From Bacteroidales bacterium (lineage in GTDB: Bacteria; Bacteroidota; Bacteroidia; Bacteroidales; UBA932), in contig JAFTMS010000018.1 in assembly GCA_017452265.1 (NCBI GenBank), forward strand, positions 1 to 64,000: 64,000 nucleotides of DNA. The letters are read 5' to 3'. Within the stretch, counting starts at the first letter, position 1; each line of letters opens with the position of its first letter. Made by a program: the position numbers and the translations under genes. The notes under the pieces are model-generated. The model was not told the DNA's origin, searched no databases, and saw nothing but the letters and a program-made list of their open reading frames with translations. Positions 1-8,510 of the stretch are shown here, piece by piece.

Positions 1-43
1 CAGTTCGGCTGGAGCTAAAAGGTGACTCCATGAGAAGGAAAAA

Positions 44-172
44 TCAAAAATAATCATAACTTTGCCGAACCGAAAGCGACCTCTTCTGAAGTGGTACAAT
101 CGAAAGTGCTACAGGAGGTACATTCAATGTGATATAGTCATCTGAGCCATGATATAGATACACATTAGCCAT
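44..172 (-). CDS. small unknown protein, possibly a truncated DUF3990-like remnant
   Basis: A 42-codon ATG-to-TGA frame 14 bases downstream of the next small gene. The product begins MANVYLYHGS. A YHGS start is typical of DUF3990-type proteins, which usually continue well beyond 100 residues, so this may be a broken remnant of one. The rest shows no motif I recognise. The pairing of two tiny genes next to transposase debris suggests a decayed accessory module, but this is inference and the frame could be spurious. Confidence 0.3.
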   Translation of the reverse strand: MANVYLYHGSDDYITLNVPPVALSIVPLQKRSLSVRQSYDYF

Positions 173-186
173 ATAACTATCTCACT

Positions 187-429
187 TTATAAAGCAACAA
201 GCTCACTAGCAAGTTTTTTTGCGGATCTTCTTGATATCTTACGTGCTTCTCTATAAATATATGGAAACACCCCCTGCTCACGCAGTGCGTCTATCGCCTT
301 AAACATAGGCACATCCATCATGTTGGCTATTTCACGAACACAATCAGTCGTATAACTGATTTGGGCAAAATTCAACTTCCCCCCTCTCTCTCTGGCATGG
401 AGAGATATATTCTCCCCGTCACCCGCCAT
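187..429 (-). CDS. hypothetical small protein, possible toxin-antitoxin-type partner
   Basis: About 80 residues from the ATG at 429. A longer reading to 507 runs into IS66 debris and begins with an implausible lysine/cysteine-rich stretch, so I prefer the internal start. The C-terminal 60 residues look like a compact helical domain (FAQISYTTDCVREIANMMDV region followed by a basic tail). The domain loosely recalls DUF3791, which often precedes DUF3990 genes, but the match is not firm. A Bacteroidota -7 box lies upstream at 471-478. Function unknown. Confidence 0.45.
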   Translation of the reverse strand: MAGDGENISLHARERGGKLNFAQISYTTDCVREIANMMDVPMFKAIDALREQGVFPYIYREARKISRRSAKKLASELVAL

Positions 430-470
430 ATACAAAGTCTTTTTAGTGCACATATAAATCATATTTTTTA

Positions 471-478
471 CAAAAATA
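471..478 (-). promoter_or_regulatory. candidate -7 box of the small gene
   Basis: On the minus strand the sequence reads TATTTTTG, a full match to TAnnTTTG, about 42 bases upstream of the ATG at 429. No clear TTTG -33 box is seen at the expected distance, so the call is tentative. Confidence 0.35.
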
Positions 479-506
479 CATTTTTTCCTTAAACATACAA
501 TTCTCA

Positions 507-746
507 TCAAGCAAATATCCTACCTTCCAGCACGACGGGAATGAATCCCGCTCCCTTTGACTTATCTTCATTGTCATCCGCTTCCTTGAGGACACTGAGA
601 GCCTTCTCACCCTTGCGAGAATAACGCATGAACTTGTCATAATCATAGCCTTCGTCATCACAGAACTTCTTCATCGAACGGCCGGCGCCCTACTGCTTGT
701 AATGCTTTAAAGCAAATGCGTAATTTACTGTAGATTCGTTTTCCAT
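507..746 (-). pseudogene. IS66-type TnpA-like fragment with in-frame stop
   Basis: An 80-codon frame starting MENESTVNYAF is interrupted by TAG at codon 19 (690-692), then continues in the same frame with GRSMKKFCDDEGYDYDKFMR and a short C-terminal region ending in GFIPVVLEG. The pattern of a helix-turn-helix with SMKAFCxxxGYDYxKFxRW is what I know from Bacteroidota IS66 accessory (TnpA) proteins. The stop makes it non-functional. No TnpB or TnpC follows, so this is a relic rather than a complete element. Confidence 0.6.
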
Positions 747-891
747 CGTTGCCTACTTTTTCAAATTTCGGCTAAGGTAATTACAAAACAATCAAGGGCA
801 ATGCGGATTTGTGGACGCGTACAGCATATCCCTGACAGATGAGCCTGATTCCAGCAAAAGAATGGCAGATTTCAAATAAACATTCAGATTG

Positions 892-1429
892 CTATGTTCG
901 GAATACCCTATATGCAAGCCGTAACAAACTGACAGATAGGTAGTTATAAATAATCGCCTGCGTCACATGGCGCAGGCGATTTTTTGTAAGGTGCTGATAT
1001 GTAGACTGATAGTCGTCTCCGTCGCTTACCACCTTCGTGAACTGATATTCCGGTAACGTCCGGCATAGCAGGCCCTCCAATCTTTCGATGAGGGTTCTGA
1101 TACTACGGGAGTCCAATCCATCTCGGGACAGTTCCATGCCGGAACTCGTACTGATGATGATCTTGATGCTGACATTCTCATGGCTCGATTTCGTCTCTTG
1201 TTCTGTCTGCGTATGCTTAGGATTCTCTATCTTGAGTTCGTCAGGAGAACCTGTCACCTGCACCGGGAACAACCCTCGTGTATATGTCTCTGATCCATTT
1301 ATCCGACACCTTGTAGGAAACATCGTTTCTTGAACAATATGCCTGGATCGACATCCCTCGCGGCATCCATCCGGTCTGGTAATCGAAATAGAACCTCTCT
1401 AAGTCTTCGCTGCTGTACATCTTCGGCAT
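892..1429 (-). pseudogene. IS66-type TnpA-like gene, frameshifted
   Basis: The first frame (from ATG 1429) reads MPKMYSSEDLERFYFDYQTG...SIQAYCSRNDVSYKVSDKWIRD, a typical IS66 TnpA N-terminus. Around 1265-1267 a run of three G (CCC on the coding strand) carries one extra base. Removing it joins ...TRVVP to VQVTGSPDELK in the other frame and continues to a conserved-looking end near LERLEGLLC (about 1080). After that the frame runs on into apparently unrelated sequence to a stop at 892. With the fragment at 507-746 this shows at least two decayed transposase copies at the left edge. Confidence 0.6.
952..985 (+). terminator. strong hairpin with T-run, no obvious gene
   Basis: Perfect 11-base stem (952-962 pairing 971-981) with an 8-base loop, followed by T at 980-985 on the plus strand. 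No plus-strand gene ends upstream. It may be an orphan from a gene lost during transposon decay, or an end structure of the former element. Confidence 0.5.
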
Positions 1430-1500
1430 TTTTGCCGTAAAGCTATAGCGCTTTTCGACTATGCCCTTTTCTGACCAGTAACGAGAAATATGACGGTTAA

Positions 1501-4500
1501 TTAATTGTACGTCACATTGGCGGTTTCAGGGAATTCAACAAGAACAGCCGCGCCATCAGGAACAGTTAACGTGAGCAGACCGTTTTCAATCGTCTGCTCT
1601 GTAACGATTGTTTCACTTGCTCCTATTTTACCCTCCGGCACTTTGACTGTGTGGAGTTTCACCTTCGTTGCCATGGCGGTATCAATCTTGAGGCCAGCAA
1701 TTGAAGCTGTCGCTGCTTCCTGATCATTTGTTGCCGGTCCCTGATGAGTGACAAGAACCTTGTATTCACCTGTTGATGCGTCTCGGAAACATCCCGCAAC
1801 AACGTCCTCCTCATTACCTTTAAGCAACCCTAACACAGGTCCATAACTGCTTAATCCCAGGCCATTGTTTTCATATAACACGAAGTTGTCAACGGGGTTT
1901 GTCATCATTGCACCGTCGGCATGACAAGTCATAAGTATACTTCCGATCGGCTGAATTTCTGAATTGATATTTTTAAGAATATCATACATTCTTGTCTTAA
2001 TGCCATCATATGTCCAACTGAATGGTCCGCCAGCAAACCCTGCCGGCGACCAATAGCAGAAATATGACACGCCCTTGGAACCCAGAGCAAGTTGCGACCA
2101 TACAAGCCAGCGTTGCTCATTATATACATCAACTGTAGGTTTCTCTACTGTTATAATTGGATTCGTAAATTCCCCAGTTTCAGAATCTACAGCATTGCTA
2201 TATCTATATCCTGCATCCCATTGAGGGCGGCCATGAGTTATAAGAATATATGGTATTTTCTTTTCAAGAGAAACATGCCTGAACAAATCCAAATCATAAT
2301 ATTGTTTACTTTTCACAAGGCCGCGGCGCTTAGCAGCATTTGAATCTTTGTTAAGTTTCTGCAGACAATAGTGGTCAAACATCATACAATTGACGCTCAC
2401 CTGATCAGCAAAAGTTCTCACATAAGTCTCGTACGAGCTTATTGTTGTATGAGTATGGCCGATACCTGAACATGACTTGGATGCTCCATAGCTCAACTGT
2501 GTAGAAGCGGCATAACTTGGCAACAGGTTCACAACATGCGCCTTATTAGCGGATACTCCTACATATGCATCGTTTACGAGGTCAATGTCGGCAAATGAAC
2601 AGACACCAGGTTCATCAGGACCGACATAGGCTCCTCCATATGCAGCGTCATTGGCATATTGTACTATACGTTCAGCATGAGCAGCTGCCTGAGCAGACAC
2701 ATTGCCGTCATAGCTGATAGACTGGATGGACTTATCCAAAAGTTTAACACCGGCAGCAGAGCACCATTCCAGTATCTTTTTCATACTGTTAGGGTATGGA
2801 TTGGTTGTCTCTATAAGGTTATAGCCTGCTTCGACAATCGGGTCAAAATACGTTGTCTTGATATTCGCGATTTCATCATCAGTCAGGTTGTCAACGTTCA
2901 TCGCATCAAGAGCTGGCGGGCCCATCCAGAATGTAACAGGCATTTTGCCATTCATACCCCACACATCATAGTCGGTATTGTCCGGAGCTGTCCCATAGAA
3001 TCTGGTGATTTCTGCATCTTCAGCTGCTTCAATATCTTGAGTATCACCAGGAACAACAACTACCTTGATTTCTCCGACGGCAAGATGACCGCATGAATGC
3101 TTATTCTTCGATCCCGCAGGCTTGCTGATTCTGATGATATCTCCATTTCTCAAGTATGCTTCATGTGTAATTTCATACCAATCATACACATGTGTATATG
3201 TGCTGCCATTCGTATTGACGCCTTCATTCGCACTATAACCAGCACAAGTGTTCATTGAATACTCGGTACTCGTCCCGACCTGCTCAAGCAATCCAAATTC
3301 ATTCGCGGCCCTAAATAAGGCAAAACGAATCTTGAAATCAGGATTGTATCGGGTAGTCATTATTCCACATGTCTTGACCGTAATGATACATTTGGTCGCC
3401 TTATCATAAGCCAGCTTATCTGAATAGATTGGCTTGGTATTGACTCCTGCCGAGTTAGCGCCTGTACCAGTACTTCCTATTCTTATGAAACCAAAACCCG
3501 GATACATTGTATTGTCTTCAGATCCGGAACGCATAGACCAACCCTCAAGACTTCCTGCATTCTCGTTGAGATATTCATTCATGTTGTAATCACCGAATGT
3601 CTTGGCCATTCCGAACTGAGATGCACCGAGCGTTGTATTGAAAGTCTGTGCTGTCCACTTGCGTTCACTTGCACTTGTTTTTATGAACTCAGGATATGCG
3701 GCAGCAGCAGCGACCTTAAAATCAGCATTCGAAGTCGGCTGCTTGACAAGCTGAGGTACAACACCCGGAGCCCAGTTCACAAGGTCATTATTGAGCATCA
3801 TGTCATCAAATCCTTCATGGAAGATTTCATTCTCTTCTGCCACATGCTCCTTATCGGTAGACAGCTTGACGAGATTCGAATAAGCTGACCCTCCTCGTGC
3901 TGAAGATACGACATATGGGGCATCCGCAGTCAGTTCCGGATTGAAATTCCCCTTGCTCAAATCAAAATCTACAGGTTCGTCAAGAGTCTGCACACGGAAA
4001 TAATAGTCTTTTCCCGGCTCCAGCCATCCGAACGAAAGAGCTGTCGGGATAAGAATATTTGTATCGCTTATTCTGCCAAGCCAGGATGAGACATCAAAAG
4101 CACCCATGAAAGTAGTCTGGCCATCAAATGGCACGAGTTCATATATAGGCTCTTTGGTGGTATCTTCGGAATCAAACAGCTGTACGCGGTATCCACGTAC
4201 CGTATCATTGTTCACCTCGTCGTCTTTTTTTATGCAATTCCACTTGCCATCTCTATAGATCGTTCCGTTTGCGATAGCAACATCATCCCATCCTACACTG
4301 ACGAAGCTTGTTCCGGTGTTTCTTGTCAATTGTGTAATCTGACCTGTCGTGAATTCCACGTAATCAGATTTAGTGGTTTCAGCGACTTCCCCATCAACCA
4401 CCTTGGCGACAGCCACCTTGTGAGATGAGCCATGTGCGAAATTACCTCCGAACAGTTCCCTCATAAGTCCGTCCTCTTCAGTCCCGTCTACAATGACAGG

Positions 4501-5457
4501 CTCAGTTGCGTCGTCAATGTATATCGCATAGCCTGTTGCTCCGGCAAACTTATGCCACAGGACACGAGCATCCACGAAGAAAGGCCACACCTCTGAAATG
4601 ACAATAGGACCGGCATCCAAAGGCTTCATCATAAGCAGTTTCGCACGAGTAAGTTCCTTTTCATCAGCATATGTCTTGCTTACAAGAGACTCTCCTGCGG
4701 CATTGAAAACCTCTACAGAATACTCTGAGTATTTACCGGTCGGAAGCGGAATATTGAACTCATGCGAGGCTCCGGCTTCTGCAGCAGAATAATTCACGGT
4801 AACGGTGCTGTTCGTTCCTTCCTGAGCCTTTGCTACGATTGAGGCCTCGCCTGCTTTTGCGACATCAATCTCAAAACCGCCTGTCACGGCAAGATTCTTT
4901 GCAGTAAACACCACCTTGGCATTTGCAGGAAGGCCGTTGAATGTAAAGCGTACGACACTTCCGATCTGCTTGAAGCTTGCCTCTGCAGCACCTTCGTCAA
5001 GCTGAGCAATCATCGGCACATTTGCACAGCCTTCTACCCAAGTGTATTGCGAAGGAAGAGTGTAGGAAAGTTTATCCGTTGAAGCATCGAATACGGTATT
5101 TTCGGTAGCGTCAGCAATGATTGCCGGATACATGGCAACCCCTGTAAGGACATAGCCCTCAGGAATACTTCCTTCAAATTCCGCATGTTTTGTCTCTGCA
5201 CCTTCTGTAAGTGTCAGTGTGTAGAACTTACCGTCAGTGGCAAGTACTGAAATCTGATCATTCTCCTGCCAGCTGAATGTTCCGTCTTCAGACGAAAGAG
5301 ATGCACGCGTTTCATCAGTCTGCATCCCGGCACTCAGCTTTACTGTCTGCATTTTGGCTGCGGGTCTGTTTCCCGAACCAAAATCATCCTTCTGACAGCC
5401 GATCGCAGCTACTGCCAGAGCTAAAATTGTCATTAATCCTTTTCTCATAAGCTTCAT
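1501..5457 (-). CDS. large surface lipoprotein, fimbrillin-like N-terminus plus glycoside-hydrolase-like TIM barrel
   Basis: 1318 residues with a lipoprotein signal (lipobox ending at Cys21 in AVAAIGCQKDD). Residues about 30-280 resemble the beta-sandwich fimbrillin-like modules of Bacteroidota lipoproteins. A fibronectin-like stretch follows (about 285-560), then a jelly-roll-like region (about 575-830). The C-terminal 470 residues begin PVTFWMGPPALDAMN and carry DPIVEAGYN, GPDEPG (near residue 945) and tryptophan-rich strands, as in TIM-barrel glycoside hydrolases; the Glu in GPDEPG is a candidate catalytic residue. It is the last gene of the capsule operon and its ATG overlaps the stop of the 37-residue gene (TAATG). 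It could modify or anchor the polysaccharide at the cell surface. The exact GH family is not recognised. Confidence 0.75.
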   Translation of the reverse strand: MKLMRKGLMTILALAVAAIGCQKDDFGSGNRPAAKMQTVKLSAGMQTDETRASLSSEDGTFSWQENDQISVLATDGKFYTLTLTEGAETKHAEFEGSIPEGYVLTGVAMYPAIIADATENTVFDASTDKLSYTLPSQYTWVEGCANVPMIAQLDEGAAEASFKQIGSVVRFTFNGLPANAKVVFTAKNLAVTGGFEIDVAKAGEASIVAKAQEGTNSTVTVNYSAAEAGASHEFNIPLPTGKYSEYSVEVFNAAGESLVSKTYADEKELTRAKLLMMKPLDAGPIVISEVWPFFVDARVLWHKFAGATGYAIYIDDATEPVIVDGTEEDGLMRELFGGNFAHGSSHKVAVAKVVDGEVAETTKSDYVEFTTGQITQLTRNTGTSFVSVGWDDVAIANGTIYRDGKWNCIKKDDEVNNDTVRGYRVQLFDSEDTTKEPIYELVPFDGQTTFMGAFDVSSWLGRISDTNILIPTALSFGWLEPGKDYYFRVQTLDEPVDFDLSKGNFNPELTADAPYVVSSARGGSAYSNLVKLSTDKEHVAEENEIFHEGFDDMMLNNDLVNWAPGVVPQLVKQPTSNADFKVAAAAAYPEFIKTSASERKWTAQTFNTTLGASQFGMAKTFGDYNMNEYLNENAGSLEGWSMRSGSEDNTMYPGFGFIRIGSTGTGANSAGVNTKPIYSDKLAYDKATKCIITVKTCGIMTTRYNPDFKIRFALFRAANEFGLLEQVGTSTEYSMNTCAGYSANEGVNTNGSTYTHVYDWYEITHEAYLRNGDIIRISKPAGSKNKHSCGHLAVGEIKVVVVPGDTQDIEAAEDAEITRFYGTAPDNTDYDVWGMNGKMPVTFWMGPPALDAMNVDNLTDDEIANIKTTYFDPIVEAGYNLIETTNPYPNSMKKILEWCSAAGVKLLDKSIQSISYDGNVSAQAAAHAERIVQYANDAAYGGAYVGPDEPGVCSFADIDLVNDAYVGVSANKAHVVNLLPSYAASTQLSYGASKSCSGIGHTHTTISSYETYVRTFADQVSVNCMMFDHYCLQKLNKDSNAAKRRGLVKSKQYYDLDLFRHVSLEKKIPYILITHGRPQWDAGYRYSNAVDSETGEFTNPIITVEKPTVDVYNEQRWLVWSQLALGSKGVSYFCYWSPAGFAGGPFSWTYDGIKTRMYDILKNINSEIQPIGSILMTCHADGAMMTNPVDNFVLYENNGLGLSSYGPVLGLLKGNEEDVVAGCFRDASTGEYKVLVTHQGPATNDQEAATASIAGLKIDTAMATKVKLHTVKVPEGKIGASETIVTEQTIENGLLTLTVPDGAAVLVEFPETANVTYN

Positions 5458-5570
5458 TAATCTTCAAAATCAATAATGCTGTCTTCTCCGCTCATCACAA
5501 GGATGTCGCTTTCCGGTTCGAGATTCATGATCTGAATTTCCGGACTCTTGTAGTTTTTGTCTGCTACCAT
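5457..5570 (-). CDS. 37-residue peptide of the Bacteroidales small surface-operon type
   Basis: Starts at ATG 5570 with MVADKNYKSPEIQIMNLEP and ends in an acidic tail (SGEDSIIDFED). The layout of a basic start, a SPEI-type strand, a hydrophobic ILVMSG segment and an acidic end is one I associate with tiny genes that precede fimbrillin-like or surface lipoprotein genes in Bacteroidales. The stop overlaps the ATG of the lipoprotein by one base (TAATG), which indicates translational coupling. The preceding GT4 stop is only 16 bases upstream. Function unknown; a chaperone-like, leader or RiPP-like role is possible but unproven. Confidence 0.55.
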   Translation of the reverse strand: MVADKNYKSPEIQIMNLEPESDILVMSGEDSIIDFED

Positions 5571-5586
5571 AGTACTGGTGTTTTTA

Positions 5587-6723
5587 TTAGTTATAAAATA
5601 GATTTTCATACGTCGCCATGTGCGTAGATATGACTTCTTCGATTGAAAAATTTTCTTCCGCGAATTGTCTTGCGTTCCGTCCCATTTCCCGGCGGAGTGC
5701 GTCGTCATCGAACAGAGTCTTCAGTCTTGAGGCAAGTGCCTGGCTGTCCTTTGGAGGGATCAGGAAACCCGTCCTGCCGTCGACCACCGTATCGCGGCAT
5801 CCGGTGGAATCGCATGTGACTATCGGGCGGCCTGCCGCGGCGGCTTCGATGCAGGATTTCGGAAGGCCTTCCTTGTAGTAGGACGGAAAGGCAAAGATGT
5901 GCGACTGTTCCAGAAGCTGCATGACATCGTCCCTCTTGCCGAGCCACTGTATGTATCTGCCGTCGCAGAGCGCCTCCAGCCGTTCTCTGCTCACTGCAAG
6001 AGGATTCGTTTCCAATCCTCCGCAGAGCAGGAATTCCACCTTGTCCTCATATTCTTCTCTTAATGAATTTGCGGCATCAATAAGCACCAGCACACCTTTG
6101 TCCTCAACCATCCTGGCCGTAAAGAGAACCTTCATCTTGCCTTCTGACGGCTCGTCCTTATATGCGTATCTGTCCAGGTCGATGCCTGAACCGTTGGTCT
6201 TCACGCAATGATCGCGACCGATGATTCCGTTTGACACGAAAAGGTCGAGGTCTTCCGTATTATGGAATATGCAGCAGGTCCTCTCACATTTATGTATATA
6301 CCGCATGACGGTCAGTACCAAAGTGGACATCAGTTTCCTGATGCCTTTGTTGTATTCGGGTGAAAACATCACTCCAAGGCCGCTCACGGCACTTACGAAA
6401 CCTTTTGTCCCGTGTAAACGTGCCGCAAGTCCTCCCCATAGGATAAGCTTCATTCCTACCGCATGCACTATATCCGGCTTTTCCTTCATGATCAGGTCAC
6501 GAAGGAACAGGAATGTATTGAACTCATGAAATATGTTAAGGCCGGCCTTGTCTATAGGAAGGTCGATGAATCTCAATCCTAACGATCTGATATAATCTCC
6601 TTTCCCGGTGTCATTAGCTACAATCGTAACATCATATCCTTCCTGAGAGGCCCTGATGGCAATATCCTTTCGGTGTGAAAGGAAAAAACTGTCGACGTTG
6701 ACAAGTATGAAAAGTTTAGGCAT
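5587..6723 (-). CDS. glycosyltransferase family 4 (GT-B fold)
   Basis: 378 residues, full length for the family. The N-terminus MPKLFILVNVDSFFLSHRKD is the nucleotide-fold start of GT4 enzymes. The C-terminal half carries the sugar-nucleotide site: LFTARMVEDKGV, then FAFPSYYKEGLPKSCIEA with the E-x7-E pattern, then GRPIVTCDSTGCRDTV. It would add one sugar to the lipid-linked repeat unit at the inner face of the membrane. The acetyltransferase stop is immediately upstream (6724), so the genes are coupled. Donor and acceptor cannot be read from sequence. Confidence 0.88.
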   Translation of the reverse strand: MPKLFILVNVDSFFLSHRKDIAIRASQEGYDVTIVANDTGKGDYIRSLGLRFIDLPIDKAGLNIFHEFNTFLFLRDLIMKEKPDIVHAVGMKLILWGGLAARLHGTKGFVSAVSGLGVMFSPEYNKGIRKLMSTLVLTVMRYIHKCERTCCIFHNTEDLDLFVSNGIIGRDHCVKTNGSGIDLDRYAYKDEPSEGKMKVLFTARMVEDKGVLVLIDAANSLREEYEDKVEFLLCGGLETNPLAVSRERLEALCDGRYIQWLGKRDDVMQLLEQSHIFAFPSYYKEGLPKSCIEAAAAGRPIVTCDSTGCRDTVVDGRTGFLIPPKDSQALASRLKTLFDDDALRREMGRNARQFAEENFSIEEVISTHMATYENLFYN

Positions 6724-7317
6724 CTATGAATTTAATGATTTGATTACTTTCGCAGGGGAGCCTACGGCAACGCTCCATGCAGGTATGTCCTTAGTCACCA
6801 ATGAGCAGCTGCCGACAATGCTGCCTTCCCCGATTGTCACCCCAGGGAGTATAGTGCAATTCAATCCTATCTGGCATCCGTCCTGTATTTCCACGTCTTT
6901 ATATATGAAAGGTAAACGAATAGACATATCTCCTTGTTTATATCCGGACACATCCCGTTTGTGACAAAGTATGGTTACACCATTGCTGATTACGACATTG
7001 TTTCCGATCCTTATCCTATCGGCATTGCCAAAATCAGGACGCACCATATGTCCTATGTGCACGTTATGTCCGACCTTGCACCCCAATCGTTTCCATATCC
7101 AGGGCCTAAGTATCTTCTTGTTGATTGGCTCAAACAAGCAATCCATAAATCCATATGTAAAGATGATTCTTCTGAAGATTGTTTTAAAAGTGAACCATAT
7201 TAATCCCAAGAATGTAACCTTACCATGTTTTTGTACGTCCCGCATCAAATTGAGTCTATATAAAATACGGAATGTCAGTGTGGTGTCTTTTAAGTATTCT
7301 GCCTCTTCCACTGTCAT
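6724..7317 (-). CDS. left-handed beta-helix acetyltransferase (sugar O-acetyltransferase type)
   Basis: 197 residues from ATG 7317 (MTVEEAEYLKD). A longer frame to a GTG at 7374 would overlap the upstream gene and lacks similarity. The C-terminal half has hexapeptide repeats (GNNVVISNGVTIL, VEIQDGCQIGLNCTILPGVTIG) ending VAVGSPAKVIKSL, as in NodL/Maa/WcaF-type transferases. A hydrophobic segment near residues 45-75 may dock it to the membrane. In this operon it most likely O-acetylates a sugar of the repeat unit using acetyl-CoA. Confidence 0.85.
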   Translation of the reverse strand: MTVEEAEYLKDTTLTFRILYRLNLMRDVQKHGKVTFLGLIWFTFKTIFRRIIFTYGFMDCLFEPINKKILRPWIWKRLGCKVGHNVHIGHMVRPDFGNADRIRIGNNVVISNGVTILCHKRDVSGYKQGDMSIRLPFIYKDVEIQDGCQIGLNCTILPGVTIGEGSIVGSCSLVTKDIPAWSVAVGSPAKVIKSLNS

Positions 7318-7336
7318 GTCTTTTGAACGTGAAACA

Positions 7337-8509
7337 CTAGTTTCGGACGTTTTTATATTTATATTCGGATACACTGATGTTGTCTATGTCGGAAATCTTT
7401 TTGGGGATGATATTAAACAATCCGTTTGTAATTGTATTCTTCCGTATCGTTACGGAATCCACGCCAACGCATTTTATTGCAAGGTCGCTTTTGAAGTTGA
7501 CTATATTACACCTGCTTATTTCTACATTTCTGTTCCTTTCAATTCGAAAAGGTACCTTTGTCGTATTTTTTATTGTGCAATTCTTAATGACGACTTTGCC
7601 GATAGGCGCATCAACTGGATTACCAAAGACCAGTATTCCACCTTTGCAGTCAGATGCCGAAATGTCCTCAATATGAACGTTTCCTATCTGACCGCCTCTA
7701 TTCGGTTCAAGGTCTATTGCATATTCCGGACTTGTACCTTGGATATTTGTAATGTTTAAATCTTTCAGCACAACGTTTTCGGCAGAGGTGACTGATATTC
7801 CTTGCCTTCTGCTGTCGGATAGATAACATTTCTTCACACAGACATTCTTAGACTTTTGACCTATGTAAATACAATCTCCCCAACATTCACTGACGGTAAT
7901 ACCGTAAATTTCCACGTCTTCCGACTTTATGACATTTATTCCCATCCCCCACTCTCCCGTGGTACCTTTATGTGCATACCTATCTCCGATAATGCTTCCT
8001 GTTCCCCGAATTACGATATTCTTGCCCTTTGTTCCAAGAATGTAATAATGTGGAAAGTCATTGGCACGTAATTTTATCGTCCCGTTCAGTACGATTTCCG
8101 TATTGCTGTTGATTTCAAGACAGGTCTCGGAATCCCTGCTTACAGAAACGTCATATGTGCTTTTTTCTATGATTACCTTATTGTAGACGTTTGGGCTTGT
8201 CAATGCCAGAACATTTTTTAAAGAGTTCTCATAGTCCAGATTTTTAAACCATTTAGAGTATATTACAGGGACATTCCATGTTCCTTGAATACAAATATTG
8301 TCAAAAGCATATGAATTGCATTCGATTTTCGTGTCATTTCCAGTCAGAATTCCATTACGAATGACTCCTCCTTTAAACGACAAGGTGACATTTGAAGGTA
8401 ACATGACTTCTTGACCATTCAGATTGAGATCCTGTTTGATTTCAACAACATCTCCAGCCTTTATGTTCAAAGACAACATTGAACTAAGCAGTAGAACGAG
8501 TATATTCAT
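7337..8509 (-). CDS. exported right-handed parallel beta-helix protein
   Basis: 390 residues with a Sec-type signal peptide (MNILVLLLSSMLSLNIKAG). The remainder is a succession of short strands with repeated asparagine and aliphatic positions (VEIYGITVSECWGDCIYIG, KNVCVKKCYLSD, VVLKDLNITNIQG), the hallmark of pectate-lyase-like beta-helices. Enzymes of this fold are lyases, epimerases or glycosidases of polysaccharides, so a periplasmic trimming or remodelling role on the capsule is likely. I cannot identify the catalytic residues. It lies 2 bases downstream of the GT4 gene. Confidence 0.7.
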   Translation of the reverse strand: MNILVLLLSSMLSLNIKAGDVVEIKQDLNLNGQEVMLPSNVTLSFKGGVIRNGILTGNDTKIECNSYAFDNICIQGTWNVPVIYSKWFKNLDYENSLKNVLALTSPNVYNKVIIEKSTYDVSVSRDSETCLEINSNTEIVLNGTIKLRANDFPHYYILGTKGKNIVIRGTGSIIGDRYAHKGTTGEWGMGINVIKSEDVEIYGITVSECWGDCIYIGQKSKNVCVKKCYLSDSRRQGISVTSAENVVLKDLNITNIQGTSPEYAIDLEPNRGGQIGNVHIEDISASDCKGGILVFGNPVDAPIGKVVIKNCTIKNTTKVPFRIERNRNVEISRCNIVNFKSDLAIKCVGVDSVTIRKNTITNGLFNIIPKKISDIDNISVSEYKYKNVRN

Positions 8510-8510
8510 A

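Noticed and set aside
1..190. Motif pair CCGAAAGCG / ATCGAAAGTG as insertion-sequence end repeats
   Set aside because: Only two weak copies, partly inside a small frame, and no transposase gene attached; cannot be supported.
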